Shown here piece by piece: positions 6,745 through 14,774 of a stretch of DNA of 64,000 nt (within the stretch, counting starts at the first letter, position 1; every line of letters begins with the position of its first letter). Both the position numbers and the translations under genes were made by a program. The notes under the pieces are model-generated. The model saw only the letters and a list, made by a program, of their open reading frames with translations. It was not told where the DNA came from and did not search any database. The DNA comes from Pelosinus fermentans JBW45 (lineage in GTDB: Bacteria; Bacillota; Negativicutes; DSM-13327): assembly GCF_000271665.2 (NCBI RefSeq), contig NZ_CP010978.1:2572501-2636500 (forward strand). Direction: 5' to 3'.

Positions 6745-7518
6745 ATGAAAAAAAGTGTTGAAATTATTGGATTGCCAGTTATTAGCATCGTTGAGGGTAC
6801 AGAGCTTGGAACAGTTAAAAGTCTTCTTATTAATCCTGCAGATGGATCTGTAACAATACTAATTGATGATTCCAAATGGTATTGGGGAGCTAAATTTTTG
6901 CCTTTGGCAGCTGCTACTGGGTTAGGAGAATACGCAATAACAATAGAGAATAGTGATGCAATATTAACGTTAACAGATGCACCGGAAGTTGAGAAGCTAA
7001 TTGTGGCTGATCTAAAAATTATTGGGACTAAAGTGCTGACTAAAAATGGTCGAATTCAAGGTAAAGTAACGGAGTTTTTTGTTGATAATTCAGGGAAAAT
7101 TGTATCTTGTGAAATAGAGGATCTTAATGGTGGAACTACGAGCATTGAGGCAAAGCAAATTTTAACTTTTGGTAAAGACGTGCTTTTTGTTTCAGATGAT
7201 CATGAAACGGTAGCAGAAAGATCAACAACTACTAATATTTCAATACCTCCAGTAAGCACTTCTGTAGCTTCTGAAGTGAAACCACCTGTTATTCAAGTTA
7301 AAGAACCAGAAGATGTAAAGGTAGCTGCTAATGATGATTCTGCTAGAAAGTTTGACGAAAAAAATCGTAAATACTTACTTGGTAAAAAAGCTAGTCGCCG
7401 TATTGAAACTGATAATGGTTTGTTGATCGTAGAGGAAGGTGGTGAAATTACTGAGGAAGTGTTGCAAAAAGCAAAACTAACGGGTAGTTTTGTAGAATTA
7501 ACAATGAATATTCAATAA
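6745..7518 (+). CDS. PRC-barrel domain protein
   Basis: The 257-residue protein has two PRC-barrel-like beta domains in tandem: residues about 5-75 (LPVISIVEGTELGTVKSLLINP) and about 85-150 (LIVADLKIIGTKVLTKNGRIQGKV). A Pro/Thr/Val-rich linker and a charged C-terminal part ending GSFVELTMNIQ follow. PRC barrels in Firmicutes include the YlmC/YmxH sporulation proteins and surface-associated proteins. There is no signal peptide. AAGGGG precedes ATG 6745. It lies downstream of the cyclic di-GMP riboswitch, hinting at control by the sessile/motile switch. Confidence 0.7.
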   Translation: MKKSVEIIGLPVISIVEGTELGTVKSLLINPADGSVTILIDDSKWYWGAKFLPLAAATGLGEYAITIENSDAILTLTDAPEVEKLIVADLKIIGTKVLTKNGRIQGKVTEFFVDNSGKIVSCEIEDLNGGTTSIEAKQILTFGKDVLFVSDDHETVAERSTTTNISIPPVSTSVASEVKPPVIQVKEPEDVKVAANDDSARKFDEKNRKYLLGKKASRRIETDNGLLIVEEGGEITEEVLQKAKLTGSFVELTMNIQ

Positions 7519-7571
7519 AATAAAAATCGATATCTCTCCAATTATGGTGGTTTTTATTATCATGTTGCGAA

Positions 7572-7598
7572 CAAATCCCCGCTATTGGCGGGGATTTG
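7572..7598 (+). terminator. Strong hairpin between PRC-barrel and VanW genes
   Basis: CAAATCCCCGC and GCGGGGATTTG form an 11-bp GC-rich stem around TATTG. It lies 53 bases after the PRC-barrel stop. The sequence after it (CTCTCTTGC) is only weakly T-rich. Confidence 0.55.
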
Positions 7599-7642
7599 CT
7601 CTCTTGCTAGCTAATCGAATAATTGGAATGGAGTTACTAACT

Positions 7643-9019
7643 ATGAAAATTACAATAAATCAACGTGCTAAAAATATAATGCTTTTTCTTAGCATTATTA
7701 TATTATTTAGCTTAACTGGATTCATTGCCACCACTACAGCGTTTGATGTCAGTGATAGTATCTATGAAGGTGTTTTTATAGGCGATATTCCTGTGGGGGG
7801 ACTATCAATTGATGAAGCAAAAAGTGAAATTATTATAAATATCAAAAATCAAACAGCTAATTCACCAAATTATTTAACGTATAAGACTCAAAAATGGCCG
7901 ATTAATGCAAATGACATTGATCTAGAAATCAATGCAGATGGTCTTGTGCAGCAAGCTTATAATATAGGTCGTCTTGGCAATATAGCTAAACGTTTACAAG
8001 AAAAATTTATAGCTGTAAATTATGGATATACGATTCCGTTGTCTTTACATTATAATCATGTTAAGTTAGAAGCAATTCTTAATAGGATTGCAGATTCTAT
8101 CAATAGTAACCCAGAAGATGCTTCGCTGATATATCAAAATTCGAATGTTAATATTCAGCCTGAAAAAAATGGTCATAAAGTTGATTTAGAAAAAACCTGG
8201 CTTGATTTAAATGCTATTATACATACTCGTATTCCGTTTACTCTTGAATTAACGGTTAATGAAATAACTCCTAAAATTTCATCGAAGGATTTAGCTGAAG
8301 TTGATAGTTTACTTTCTATATACACCACAGAGTTTGATCCTTATAATGAAAATCGTTCTAAAAATATTAGCCTTGCTGCTAAGAACGTGAATCACATTTT
8401 AGTTCGTCCAGATGAAGTTTTTTCTTTCAATAAAAATGTAGGGGAACGTCTATCGGAAAATGGTTACAAGGAAGCTCCTGTTCTTGTTGATGGTAAACTA
8501 GTTTTGGATTGGGGTGGAGGTGTATGTCAAGTAAGTAGTACTTTATATAACGCAGCGTTATTAGCGAATATGAGTATTGAAGAACGAACATCGCATTTTC
8601 GCCCGCCAGCTTATGTCCCTTTAGGGCAAGATGCTGCTGTTGCAGATAACCTTTTGGATTTTAAATTTAAAAATACAACAGATTCTAATATTTATATTAC
8701 GACAGAGATTTTAGACAGGGAGATTATCGTCCAAATTTTTGGAAAAAATAATCCTACTCTTTCAGATATACGGATTATCGGTACGAATAAAAAAGTGTTA
8801 GAACCCAATACGATTATTAAGCAAGATCCCGCTCTTGAATTAGGAAGCCAAGTAGTAGAGTTCGCAGGAGAAAAAGGCTTTCAGATTACGACCTATAGGA
8901 TTGTATTTGCTAATGGACAAGAAGTTAAACGAGAGCATTTGGCTTATGATGAATTTAAGGCGGAAGATAAAATAGTGCGTATTGGTACTAAAATGTTATC
9001 CAATCAGTTAACCAAGTAA
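7643..9019 (+). CDS. VanW family protein with peptidoglycan-binding-like domains
   Basis: The protein (458 residues from ATG 7643) starts with a signal anchor (MLFLSIIILFSLTGFIATTT). A PG_binding_4-type region spans about residues 40-260, and then comes the VanW domain with SFNKNVGERL, GGGVCQVSSTLYNAAL and HFRPPAYVPLG. A G5-like beta tail closes it. VanW proteins occur with vancomycin-resistance clusters but are widespread wall-associated proteins of unknown chemistry in sporulating Firmicutes. ATG 7643 is preferred: a GGAG site lies nine bases upstream, while the longer frame runs back through a hairpin. It is probably exported and membrane-anchored. Confidence 0.85.
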   Translation: MKITINQRAKNIMLFLSIIILFSLTGFIATTTAFDVSDSIYEGVFIGDIPVGGLSIDEAKSEIIINIKNQTANSPNYLTYKTQKWPINANDIDLEINADGLVQQAYNIGRLGNIAKRLQEKFIAVNYGYTIPLSLHYNHVKLEAILNRIADSINSNPEDASLIYQNSNVNIQPEKNGHKVDLEKTWLDLNAIIHTRIPFTLELTVNEITPKISSKDLAEVDSLLSIYTTEFDPYNENRSKNISLAAKNVNHILVRPDEVFSFNKNVGERLSENGYKEAPVLVDGKLVLDWGGGVCQVSSTLYNAALLANMSIEERTSHFRPPAYVPLGQDAAVADNLLDFKFKNTTDSNIYITTEILDREIIVQIFGKNNPTLSDIRIIGTNKKVLEPNTIIKQDPALELGSQVVEFAGEKGFQITTYRIVFANGQEVKREHLAYDEFKAEDKIVRIGTKMLSNQLTK

Positions 9020-9024
9020 TGAAT

Positions 9025-9069
9025 AAAAAGTAATACCTTCTGTTTAGCAAGCAGAAGGCATTACTTTTT
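9025..9069. terminator. Bidirectional terminator
   Basis: AAAAAGTAAT..CCTTCTG pairs with GCAGAAGG.ATTACTTTTT. It gives a long stem with A and T runs on either side, just after the VanW gene. Confidence 0.75.
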
Positions 9070-9260
9070 ATTACATTTGGTGCATAACAACAAAAGGAGC
9101 TATTAATAATAAGAAAGCTAGGAGAGATACCTTTTCCTATTTGTCTGTGGTAATATGTAGTATAATCAGTAGTGTCCCACAAAAAACAGTGAATTACTAG
9201 ACGGTTAGTTATCTTAATCGAGCTAGCAAAGTGGAATAAGACCGAAGGAGTGTAAAACAA

Positions 9261-11060
9261 TTGACAACTATATATGGAGAGGTCAATGGTATACGAAAAA
9301 GTATTATTAATAGGCTTGAAGAATTATATGAATTTACTATTCCCTTTGGGCAAGTCATAACAAGTGAATTAGCTCAAAAATTAATCGATTTGACAGATGA
9401 CCTAAATCGTGAACTTGTTGTATATATTACCAGGAAAGGACAAGTTACTTGTGTAGCAGTTGGCGATGTCTATACCGTAACATTGCCCGAAATTGATGGG
9501 CGACGTTCTGCCAATCGATTAAGTGGTATTCGCTGTATTCATACTCATCCTAGTGGGGAGACAGAACTTAGTGGGGTAGACATAGCTTCATTAAAGGAAA
9601 TGCGCTTTGATCTAATGGCTGCACTGGGGCGCAAAGATGAGATAATACAAGCAAGCTTTGGTATTATTACCAATATTGAAAATGATCAATTTAATACTCA
9701 AATGATTGGCCCTTTGTCCATGGAGGAATTTATAGATCTGGATATTACATATTTAACTGCACAAATTGAGCGCCAACTCGATTTAAATACTAAAACGAGT
9801 GCTATTGCAGAAACTGAAAGAGCTCTATTGGTTGGGCTGGAGAGGCAAGGAAAGTGGCGAATTACTGACTCATTAAAGGAATTGGCTCAATTAGCAGAGA
9901 CGGCTGGTGCAGAAGTATTAGGTATGACGTGGCAAAAGAGGGATCGCCCAGATTCAGCTTTATTTATTGGACGTGGGAAAGTGCAGGAGATTAGCTTGCT
10001 GCGTCAGGAAAAAAATGCAAATCTCATTATTTTTGATGATGAGTTATCACCTGCACAACAACGCAATCTTGAGAAAGCCTTGGGTATTAAAGTTTTAGAT
10101 CGTACGGCGCTAATTCTAGATATTTTTGCACAGCGTGCCCGATCTCATGAAGGGAAATTGCAGGTTGAATTAGCCCAGCTTCGCTATAATTTACCAAGAT
10201 TAGGTGGACAAGGATTAGTATTATCTCGGTTAGGCGGAGGTATTGGTACTAGAGGTCCTGGCGAAACCAAGCTTGAAGTCGATAGACGTCGAATCAGAGA
10301 ACGTGTAAATGATATCACAAGACAAATTGAATATATAAAAAAACAGCGTAATTTGCATCGTAAACGTAGAGAAACTACTCGTATTCCTACGATCGCTTTA
10401 GTTGGCTATACAAATGCAGGAAAATCAACCTTACTCAACCTGCTTACAGCATCGGAAGTGTTGGCCGAGGATAAATTATTTGCAACGCTTGATCCAACAA
10501 CTAGGAATATTACGTTAGCAAATGGCCAACAAGCCTTAATTACTGATACAGTTGGCTTTATACAAAAGCTGCCGCACCAATTAATTGCTGCTTTTCGTGC
10601 TACCTTAGAGGAGGTTGTACAAGCTGATATTCTTCTACATGTTGTTGATGTTAGTCATCCTCAATACCAAGAACAAAGCCATGCTGTTTTTCAGGTTTTA
10701 CACGAATTGAATGTAGATATAAAACAATTAATTACAATTTTTAATAAGGTAGATAAAATAGCAGATCCGAATAGCGTAAGTGCTCTTTTAAAAACAGAAA
10801 ATAGCGTTATGATTTCTGCTTTGCATGGTCATGGTATTGAAGGACTATTATTATTAATTGAAAATACTATAAAGCAGAAAACCATTGAAATGCATTTGTT
10901 GATACCTTATGACGAAAGTAATGTAATAGCCAAGCTATATGATATATCAAATGTTCATTCTACGGAGTATCGTGAAGATGGTATCTATGTAAGTATTTCA
11001 CTGTCTCCAGACCAAACTAATTATTTTAATCGATATACTATAGGAGTAGAACAAGAATGA
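9261..11060 (+). CDS. hflX: GTPase HflX with N-terminal JAMM domain
   Basis: The 599-residue protein joins two parts. Residues about 180-595 are HflX: the N-terminal glycine-rich domain ([21 protein letters not shown] begins at 315), P-loop GYTNAGKST at 382-390, DTVGFI, and NKVD. HflX is a ribosome-splitting and rescue GTPase. Residues 1-170 precede the usual HflX start and contain [14 protein letters not shown] at 94-107. This fits the JAMM metalloprotease motif HxHx7Sx2D exactly, and E51 is a candidate catalytic Glu. TTG 9261 follows AAGGAG with good spacing. The next gene overlaps by ATGA. Confidence 0.93.
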   Translation: MTTIYGEVNGIRKSIINRLEELYEFTIPFGQVITSELAQKLIDLTDDLNRELVVYITRKGQVTCVAVGDVYTVTLPEIDGRRSANRLSGIRCIHTHPSGETELSGVDIASLKEMRFDLMAALGRKDEIIQASFGIITNIENDQFNTQMIGPLSMEEFIDLDITYLTAQIERQLDLNTKTSAIAETERALLVGLERQGKWRITDSLKELAQLAETAGAEVLGMTWQKRDRPDSALFIGRGKVQEISLLRQEKNANLIIFDDELSPAQQRNLEKALGIKVLDRTALILDIFAQRARSHEGKLQVELAQLRYNLPRLGGQGLVLSRLGGGIGTRGPGETKLEVDRRRIRERVNDITRQIEYIKKQRNLHRKRRETTRIPTIALVGYTNAGKSTLLNLLTASEVLAEDKLFATLDPTTRNITLANGQQALITDTVGFIQKLPHQLIAAFRATLEEVVQADILLHVVDVSHPQYQEQSHAVFQVLHELNVDIKQLITIFNKVDKIADPNSVSALLKTENSVMISALHGHGIEGLLLLIENTIKQKTIEMHLLIPYDESNVIAKLYDISNVHSTEYREDGIYVSISLSPDQTNYFNRYTIGVEQE

Positions 11061-12307
11061 CTAAATTTAGTGAAGAAATACTAAAAATACGTAAACAAGC
11101 ATTACAGCAGGCATCCTCTTTATTTGCTCGAGTGGATGAAATATCCGAAAAAAATACTACTAGAGTTCTAGAAATATTTCGTAACCACAGAGTATCTGAT
11201 TATCACTTTCGTACTACCTCAGGTTATGCCTATAACGATGCTGGACGAGAGAAGCTAGAAGAGGTTTGGGCTGACATCTGTGGAGCAGAAAAAGCATTAG
11301 TGCGTACTCAATTTGTATCTGGGACCCATGCATTGGCTACTGTGCTTTTTGGTTTACTGCGTCCTGGACATGAACTGTTATCCCTTACAGGAGCGCCTTA
11401 TGATACCATGCAAACCGTTATTGGGCATACTTGTTCCTCGCCTGGTTCTTTAAAAGAATTTGGTATCGGTTATTCAGAGCTTCCTATGATTGATAGTAGA
11501 GTAGATATAAAGAATATTGCTAGAGCTATGAAACCTAATACTAAAATGGTTTTGATTCAAAGGTCGCGAGGATATAGTATGCGAGCACCTTTAACGATTC
11601 ATGACATCAAGGAATTATGTGCTTATGTAAAGAAGATTGATCCTGAATGTATATGCTTTGTTGACAATTGCTATGGTGAGTTTGTTGATATCTTAGAACC
11701 AACTGCTGTTGGTGCTGATATTATGGCGGGTTCATTGATTAAGAATCCTGGGGGTGGCATTGCTCCAACAGGCGGATATATAGTCGGAAAAAAAGAATTG
11801 GTTGAACAAACAGCTTATCGAATGACTGCACCAGGTATTGGAAGTGAGTTAGGTGCGTCACTCGTTGATAATCGTCTTTTATTCCAAGGAATGTTTATGG
11901 CGCCACATACTACAGCCCAAGCTGTTAAGGGAGCTATATTTGCTTCTGTATTTTTTTCATTATTAGGTTATAAAACATTGCCTCTTCCTAATGAAGAACG
12001 TAGCGATATTATTCAAGCAATTCAACTTGACTCTCCAGAAAAATTAATAGCATTTTGTCAGGGGATCCAAAAGTATTCTCCGATAGATGCTCATGTACGA
12101 CCGGAGCCTAGTGCGATGCCAGGGTACCAGGATGCGATTATTATGGCTGCAGGTACCTTTGTGCAAGGTGCATCGATTGAGTTAAGCGCTGATGGTCCTT
12201 TGCGTTCACCGTACATCGTCTACTTACAAGGTGGATTAACCTTGGAACATGCTATAGTTGGGACTATGGGAGCTGCTGCTGAAATATTAAAAATAAAAAA
12301 TGAATAG
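11057..12307 (+). CDS. ynbB: YnbB-type PLP-dependent lyase (methionine gamma-lyase family)
   Basis: The 416-residue protein matches the so-called aluminium-resistance or YnbB family of fold-type I PLP enzymes related to cystathionine and methionine gamma-lyases. Visible marks are [18 protein letters not shown] (cofactor phosphate region), [11 protein letters not shown] (the PLP-contacting Asp) and [13 protein letters not shown], which contains the expected Schiff-base lysine. Its start overlaps the hflX stop, the same hflX-ynbB pairing seen in Bacillus. The substrate is unknown. It ends before a bidirectional terminator shared with lexA. Confidence 0.88.
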   Translation: MTKFSEEILKIRKQALQQASSLFARVDEISEKNTTRVLEIFRNHRVSDYHFRTTSGYAYNDAGREKLEEVWADICGAEKALVRTQFVSGTHALATVLFGLLRPGHELLSLTGAPYDTMQTVIGHTCSSPGSLKEFGIGYSELPMIDSRVDIKNIARAMKPNTKMVLIQRSRGYSMRAPLTIHDIKELCAYVKKIDPECICFVDNCYGEFVDILEPTAVGADIMAGSLIKNPGGGIAPTGGYIVGKKELVEQTAYRMTAPGIGSELGASLVDNRLLFQGMFMAPHTTAQAVKGAIFASVFFSLLGYKTLPLPNEERSDIIQAIQLDSPEKLIAFCQGIQKYSPIDAHVRPEPSAMPGYQDAIIMAAGTFVQGASIELSADGPLRSPYIVYLQGGLTLEHAIVGTMGAAAEILKIKNE

Positions 12308-12311
12308 AAAT

Positions 12312-12359
12312 AAGCCAAAGGCAACTACCTATATAAATATAAGTCGTTGCCTTTGGCTT
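12312..12359. terminator. Bidirectional terminator between ynbB and lexA
   Basis: AAGCCAAAGGCAAC and GTTGCCTTTGGCTT form a perfect 14-bp stem between the two convergent genes. Confidence 0.75.
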
Positions 12360-12384
12360 ATGTTCTATATCGCTACCTACATTG

Positions 12385-13005
12385 TTACATACTGCGGAAA
12401 ATACCAACTACTTTACCTAAGATTGATACATTGCGAGAAAAAATAGGAGACATACTGTCATTTTCGGGCTGTAGTCGTATGAACTCTTTCTCTTTAAAAA
12501 AACGTTTTACAGTAGCTTCTTCATTATCAAGTAAAGCAACTACAATGTCATTATTATTAGCGGTTTTCTGTTTATTAACTAAAACATAGTCGCCATCTAA
12601 AATACCTGCATTGATCATGCTATTTCCTTGGACTGTAAGCATAAAGATGTTCTCGTTATTACCAATTAAATTTTTGGGAAGTGCATATGTCTCTTCAATG
12701 TTTTCAATAGCTAAAATCGGTTGCCCTGCGGTAACGCGACCAACTAATGGTACTGAAACAAATGTTTCCTGCTTCCATGGTGTTTCTCCTAATACCTCAA
12801 TCGTTCGAGGTTTAGTAGGATCACGGCGTATAAAACCCATTTCTTCGATTTTTGCCAAATGACTATGTACAGTAGAACTAGAACTTAAGCCAACGGCTTT
12901 GCCAATCTCTCTTACTGAGGGGGGATAGCCCTTTACGCGTAATGTGTTTTTAATATAGGTTAAAATCTGGCTTTGCCTAGATGTTAATAAATCTTCTTTA
13001 TCCAC
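12385..13005 (-). CDS. lexA: SOS repressor LexA
   Basis: This 206-residue protein has the LexA winged-helix DNA-binding domain (residues 1-70, [15 protein letters not shown]) and the S24 autoprotease domain. The self-cleavage pair is A93-G94 in RVTAGQP. The catalytic serine is S129 (GNSM) and the lysine K167 (ATVKRF). Cleavage is triggered by RecA filaments and derepresses the SOS genes. GTG 13005 is chosen because AGGAGATG lies just upstream. The shared region with divergent yneA carries three SOS boxes. Confidence 0.97.
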   Translation of the reverse strand: MDKEDLLTSRQSQILTYIKNTLRVKGYPPSVREIGKAVGLSSSSTVHSHLAKIEEMGFIRRDPTKPRTIEVLGETPWKQETFVSVPLVGRVTAGQPILAIENIEETYALPKNLIGNNENIFMLTVQGNSMINAGILDGDYVLVNKQKTANNNDIVVALLDNEEATVKRFFKEKEFIRLQPENDSMSPIFSRNVSILGKVVGIFRSM

Positions 13006-13028
13006 AACTTCATCTCCTAAATCAAAAT

Positions 13029-13082
13029 AATTATTGTTATAATGATTATAATTTCAATATTATTATCATTATAACAATAATT
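13029..13082. repeat. 54-bp AT-rich palindrome containing PerR/Fur-like boxes
   Basis: Two 24-base arms, 13029-13052 and 13059-13082, are complementary except for one base. The left arm contains TTATAATGATTATAA at 13037-13051. This equals the 7-1-7 consensus of PerR/Fur-type boxes (TTATAATnATTATAA). The right arm holds a second copy with one mismatch. The palindrome covers the lexA -10 element and leader. Whether a Fur-family regulator binds is inference; it may also fold as a leader hairpin. Confidence 0.6.
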
Positions 13083-13096
13083 AATAAAAATCGCAA
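13068..13096 (-). promoter_or_regulatory. lexA promoter
   Basis: On the minus strand TTGCGA (13091-13096) and TATAAT (13068-13073) are 17 bases apart. An SOS box overlaps the -35 end. Confidence 0.7.
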
Positions 13097-13107
13097 ACAT
13101 TTGTTCG
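13094..13107. promoter_or_regulatory. SOS box (LexA operator) at lexA promoter
   Basis: The minus strand reads CGAACAAATGTTTG, matching the Gram-positive CGAAC-n4-GTTyg operator. It is identical to the box inside the recA promoter in this window. Confidence 0.88.
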
Positions 13108-13126
13108 TTTTTATCTATTTTTACTC

Positions 13127-13155
13127 TTGACCGAACGTATGTACTGTGTTAAAAT
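13127..13155 (+). promoter_or_regulatory. yneA promoter with internal SOS box
   Basis: TTGACC (13127-13132) and TAAAAT (13150-13155) are 17 bases apart. An imperfect SOS box, CGAACGTATGTACT at 13132-13145, fills the spacer. Confidence 0.75.
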
Positions 13156-13168
13156 AAAAACAGAAAAA

Positions 13169-13182
13169 CAAACATATGTTCG
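13169..13182. promoter_or_regulatory. SOS box upstream of yneA start
   Basis: CAAACATATGTTCG (minus strand CGAACATATGTTTG) lies just before the ribosome site of yneA and fits the LexA operator closely. Confidence 0.88.
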
Positions 13183-13194
13183 GAGGTTTGTACA

Positions 13195-13506
13195 GTGCAT
13201 AAATTAGATACTGTTTGGATTATGATATTGGTAATTACGTCTATATTTTTATATGATACTAATTTTGAGTTTTCTAATAAATATTTAGCCTGTGCCACAT
13301 ATCAAATTGTTGATGTTAATAAAGGAGATTCGTTGTGGACTATTTCTGCAAGATATGTTACAGATAAAGATGATATTCGTCATTTGATTGCAGCAATTAA
13401 GCAATTGAACCGATTAGACAATAATACACAAATATATCCTGGGCAGCTTTTGAAAATACCCGTTGTTGCATCAGATAACATTAGATTAGCGAGAGAAACA
13501 AACTAA
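13195..13506 (+). CDS. yneA: SOS-induced LysM cell-division suppressor, YneA-like
   Basis: The 103-residue product has one N-terminal membrane helix (WIMILVITSIFLY) and an extracytoplasmic LysM domain (YQIVDVNKGDSLWTIS to IYPGQLLKIP). Size, layout, divergence from lexA and the overlapping SOS boxes match B. subtilis YneA, which delays division during DNA damage. GTG 13195 follows GGAGG at 13182-13186. Sequence identity with YneA is low, as is usual for this family, so the assignment rests mainly on context. Confidence 0.82.
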   Translation: MHKLDTVWIMILVITSIFLYDTNFEFSNKYLACATYQIVDVNKGDSLWTISARYVTDKDDIRHLIAAIKQLNRLDNNTQIYPGQLLKIPVVASDNIRLARETN

Positions 13507-13534
13507 GTGCAGTCATGTACTTAGTTTGTTTCTC
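13493..13534 (+). terminator. yneA terminator overlapping its stop codon
   Basis: GAGAAACAAACTAAGT and ACTTAGTTTGTTTCTC form a perfect 16-bp stem with a 10-base loop, then TTT. The TAA stop lies inside the left arm. Confidence 0.75.
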
Positions 13535-13602
13535 TTTACAGAATTAATTATTGTAGAATCAACTTATGTTAAGTTGTCGGTTTATTTTAACAGAAAGAAC
13601 AG

Positions 13603-13776
13603 TTATCTACTTATCGTAATGGGAAAAATAACTTCTGAATTAGCGCCGTGCACTCCGCATTCCGGACAAAGCCACGATTGTATTCGTAGCTTCTTCGTTT
13701 CATTTCCAAAATGATATTCTACAGTGATATACTTTGCAACCTTTTCTACATGCTCACACCATAATTGTTTATGCAT
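13603..13776 (-). CDS. Small zinc-ribbon-like protein, 57 aa
   Basis: ATG 13776 follows CAGGAGGGT at good spacing. The 57 residues include CEH near the start (C7, H9) and CPEC at 37-40, followed by GVHGA, suggesting a four-ligand zinc site on a small beta-rich fold. No family recognised. The plus-strand frame over the same DNA (13526-13714) lacks a ribosome site and is a shadow. Confidence 0.6.
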   Translation of the reverse strand: MHKQLWCEHVEKVAKYITVEYHFGNETKKLRIQSWLCPECGVHGANSEVIFPITISR

Positions 13777-13924
13777 AAATAAATACCCTCCTGAAATTCA
13801 GAATTATAAGATTATTCATTGATGTATTTTATTATTCTTCCTCAGGTATTATGCAAAACTTATTAAAGATTATAAAGAGGTTTATATTCTAAAATTAAGA
13901 GGAATAACCATATTTTATACACGC
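13777..13924 (-). other. Short gap with possible PIN-gene remnant
   Basis: On the minus strand a short in-frame end reads IIFNKFCIIPEEE then stop (near 13832-13873). It resembles the end of the neighbouring PIN toxin (IIFNIPEE). It may be a scrap of a duplicated or replaced toxin gene. Nothing else is seen. Confidence 0.25.
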
Positions 13925-14308
13925 TTACTCCTCTGGGATATTAAAAATAATTAATCCTGGAATCATCCTATATGCTTTAACATCAAAGGTGACAAGAGGA
14001 AAGCCATTTTCTAAAGCAGTAGCAGCGACAATTGCATGTTCGGTAGTTGTTTCAGGATATTGTATTTTTAGATTCCCTGCTTTTTGAGCAATAGAAGAAG
14101 ATAAAGGGAAAATTTTCGTGGTAGTGAGAAGCTTGGCAATTACCCTGGCGTCGAGTTGAGGAATCATATGAAGCTCCATCTCTGTAATTACGGAGATGGC
14201 TGGCAAAGGAGCACTACTCTGCGCTACTGTACGTAAAAAATCAATAGTGGCTTTACAGCCGTTTAGATGAGATTTTAAGATGGATGCATCCATGAGAATT
14301 TGATTCAT
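13925..14308 (-). CDS. PIN-domain toxin (VapC-like)
   Basis: The 127-residue product is a PIN ribonuclease. Acidic residues sit in the expected places: D7 (ILMDASIL), E43 or E45 (ITEMEL), E90 (TTEHAIVAATA, where most PIN proteins have Asp) and D109 (LVTFD). PIN toxins cut tRNA, rRNA or mRNA. ATG 14308 is preferred because GGAGG lies seven bases upstream; a TTG at 14350 would overlap the antitoxin stop. It follows the AbrB-type antitoxin gene directly, so the two form a toxin-antitoxin operon. The target is unknown. Confidence 0.82.
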   Translation of the reverse strand: MNQILMDASILKSHLNGCKATIDFLRTVAQSSAPLPAISVITEMELHMIPQLDARVIAKLLTTTKIFPLSSSIAQKAGNLKIQYPETTTEHAIVAATALENGFPLVTFDVKAYRMIPGLIIFNIPEE

Positions 14309-14346
14309 ATTAATAACCTCCATATCTTTTAAGTCGTTAAAATCAT

Positions 14347-14586
14347 TCAAGCTTCCGTGCTCTCCTCCCTCTTTTTCATGGCAGCGAATGTTTCTTCGAG
14401 AGCTCTTAATAATCCATCCGTATCTTTATCAATATTGACGCTTCTTCCACCTTTTAATACAATAGTTCCTTCCACCGTTTTTTTCGCAAGCAATACGTCA
14501 TCTTCTTGAATTGCTAATATTTTTCTAATTTGCGATGGAATTGTTATTTGCCCCTTGGAGTTAACTTTGCAAGAATAATTCATCAT
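14347..14586 (-). CDS. AbrB/MazE-type antitoxin
   Basis: The 79-residue protein has a SpoVT/AbrB swapped-hairpin DNA-binding domain (CKVNSKGQITIPSQIRKIL, residues 6-24) and an acidic helical C-terminus (LLRALEETFAAM) that likely clamps the toxin. It sits immediately upstream of the PIN toxin. Proteins like this neutralise the toxin and bind their own promoter. The inverted repeat at 14602-14643 is its probable operator. Confidence 0.85.
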   Translation of the reverse strand: MMNYSCKVNSKGQITIPSQIRKILAIQEDDVLLAKKTVEGTIVLKGGRSVNIDKDTDGLLRALEETFAAMKKREESTEA

Positions 14587-14601
14587 ACATCACTTCTTTC
14601 G

Positions 14602-14643
14602 TATTTGTAGTAAAATTAGGATTTCATCATTTTACTACAAATA
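14602..14643. promoter_or_regulatory. Inverted-repeat operator of the toxin-antitoxin operon
   Basis: TATTTGTAGTAAAA and TTTTACTACAAATA are perfect 14-base inverted arms with a 14-base spacer. One arm covers the -10 of the antitoxin promoter. It is a likely autoregulatory site. Confidence 0.7.
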
Positions 14644-14657
14644 ATAAGAAATCTCAA
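14629..14657 (-). promoter_or_regulatory. Antitoxin operon promoter
   Basis: On the minus strand TTGAGA (14652-14657) and TAAAAT (14629-14634) are 17 bases apart. The -10 lies inside the operator arm. Confidence 0.65.
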
Positions 14658-14676
14658 GTGAATTACTAAAAAATCA

Positions 14677-14705
14677 TTGACGACTCCTTATTAGTGAGAT
14701 AAAAT
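14677..14705 (+). promoter_or_regulatory. Promoter of the tyrosine recombinase gene
   Basis: TTGACG (14677-14682) and TAAAAT (14700-14705) are 17 bases apart. Transcription would start about 14712, at the edge of the inverted repeat. Confidence 0.65.
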
Positions 14706-14715
14706 TAAATAAAAA

Positions 14716-14752
14716 CTCAATATACGATAATTTAAGATTATCGTATATTGAG
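14716..14752. repeat. 15-bp perfect inverted repeat before the recombinase
   Basis: CTCAATATACGATAA and its exact complement TTATCGTATATTGAG are separated by TTTAAGA. It lies between promoter and ribosome site of the recombinase gene. It could be a 5'-end mRNA hairpin, or paired recombinase binding arms around a 7-base core like a tyrosine-recombinase crossover site. Confidence 0.9.
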
Positions 14753-14774
14753 AAGTGGTAAAAAGGAGAAAAAT

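Noticed and set aside
13526-13714. Plus-strand 62-residue frame after yneA
   Set aside because: It starts within the yneA terminator and overlaps a better minus-strand gene with a perfect ribosome site.
13832-13873. Scrap resembling the PIN toxin C-terminus, read as a second toxin gene
   Set aside because: Only about 13 residues match; noted as a possible remnant but too short to call.
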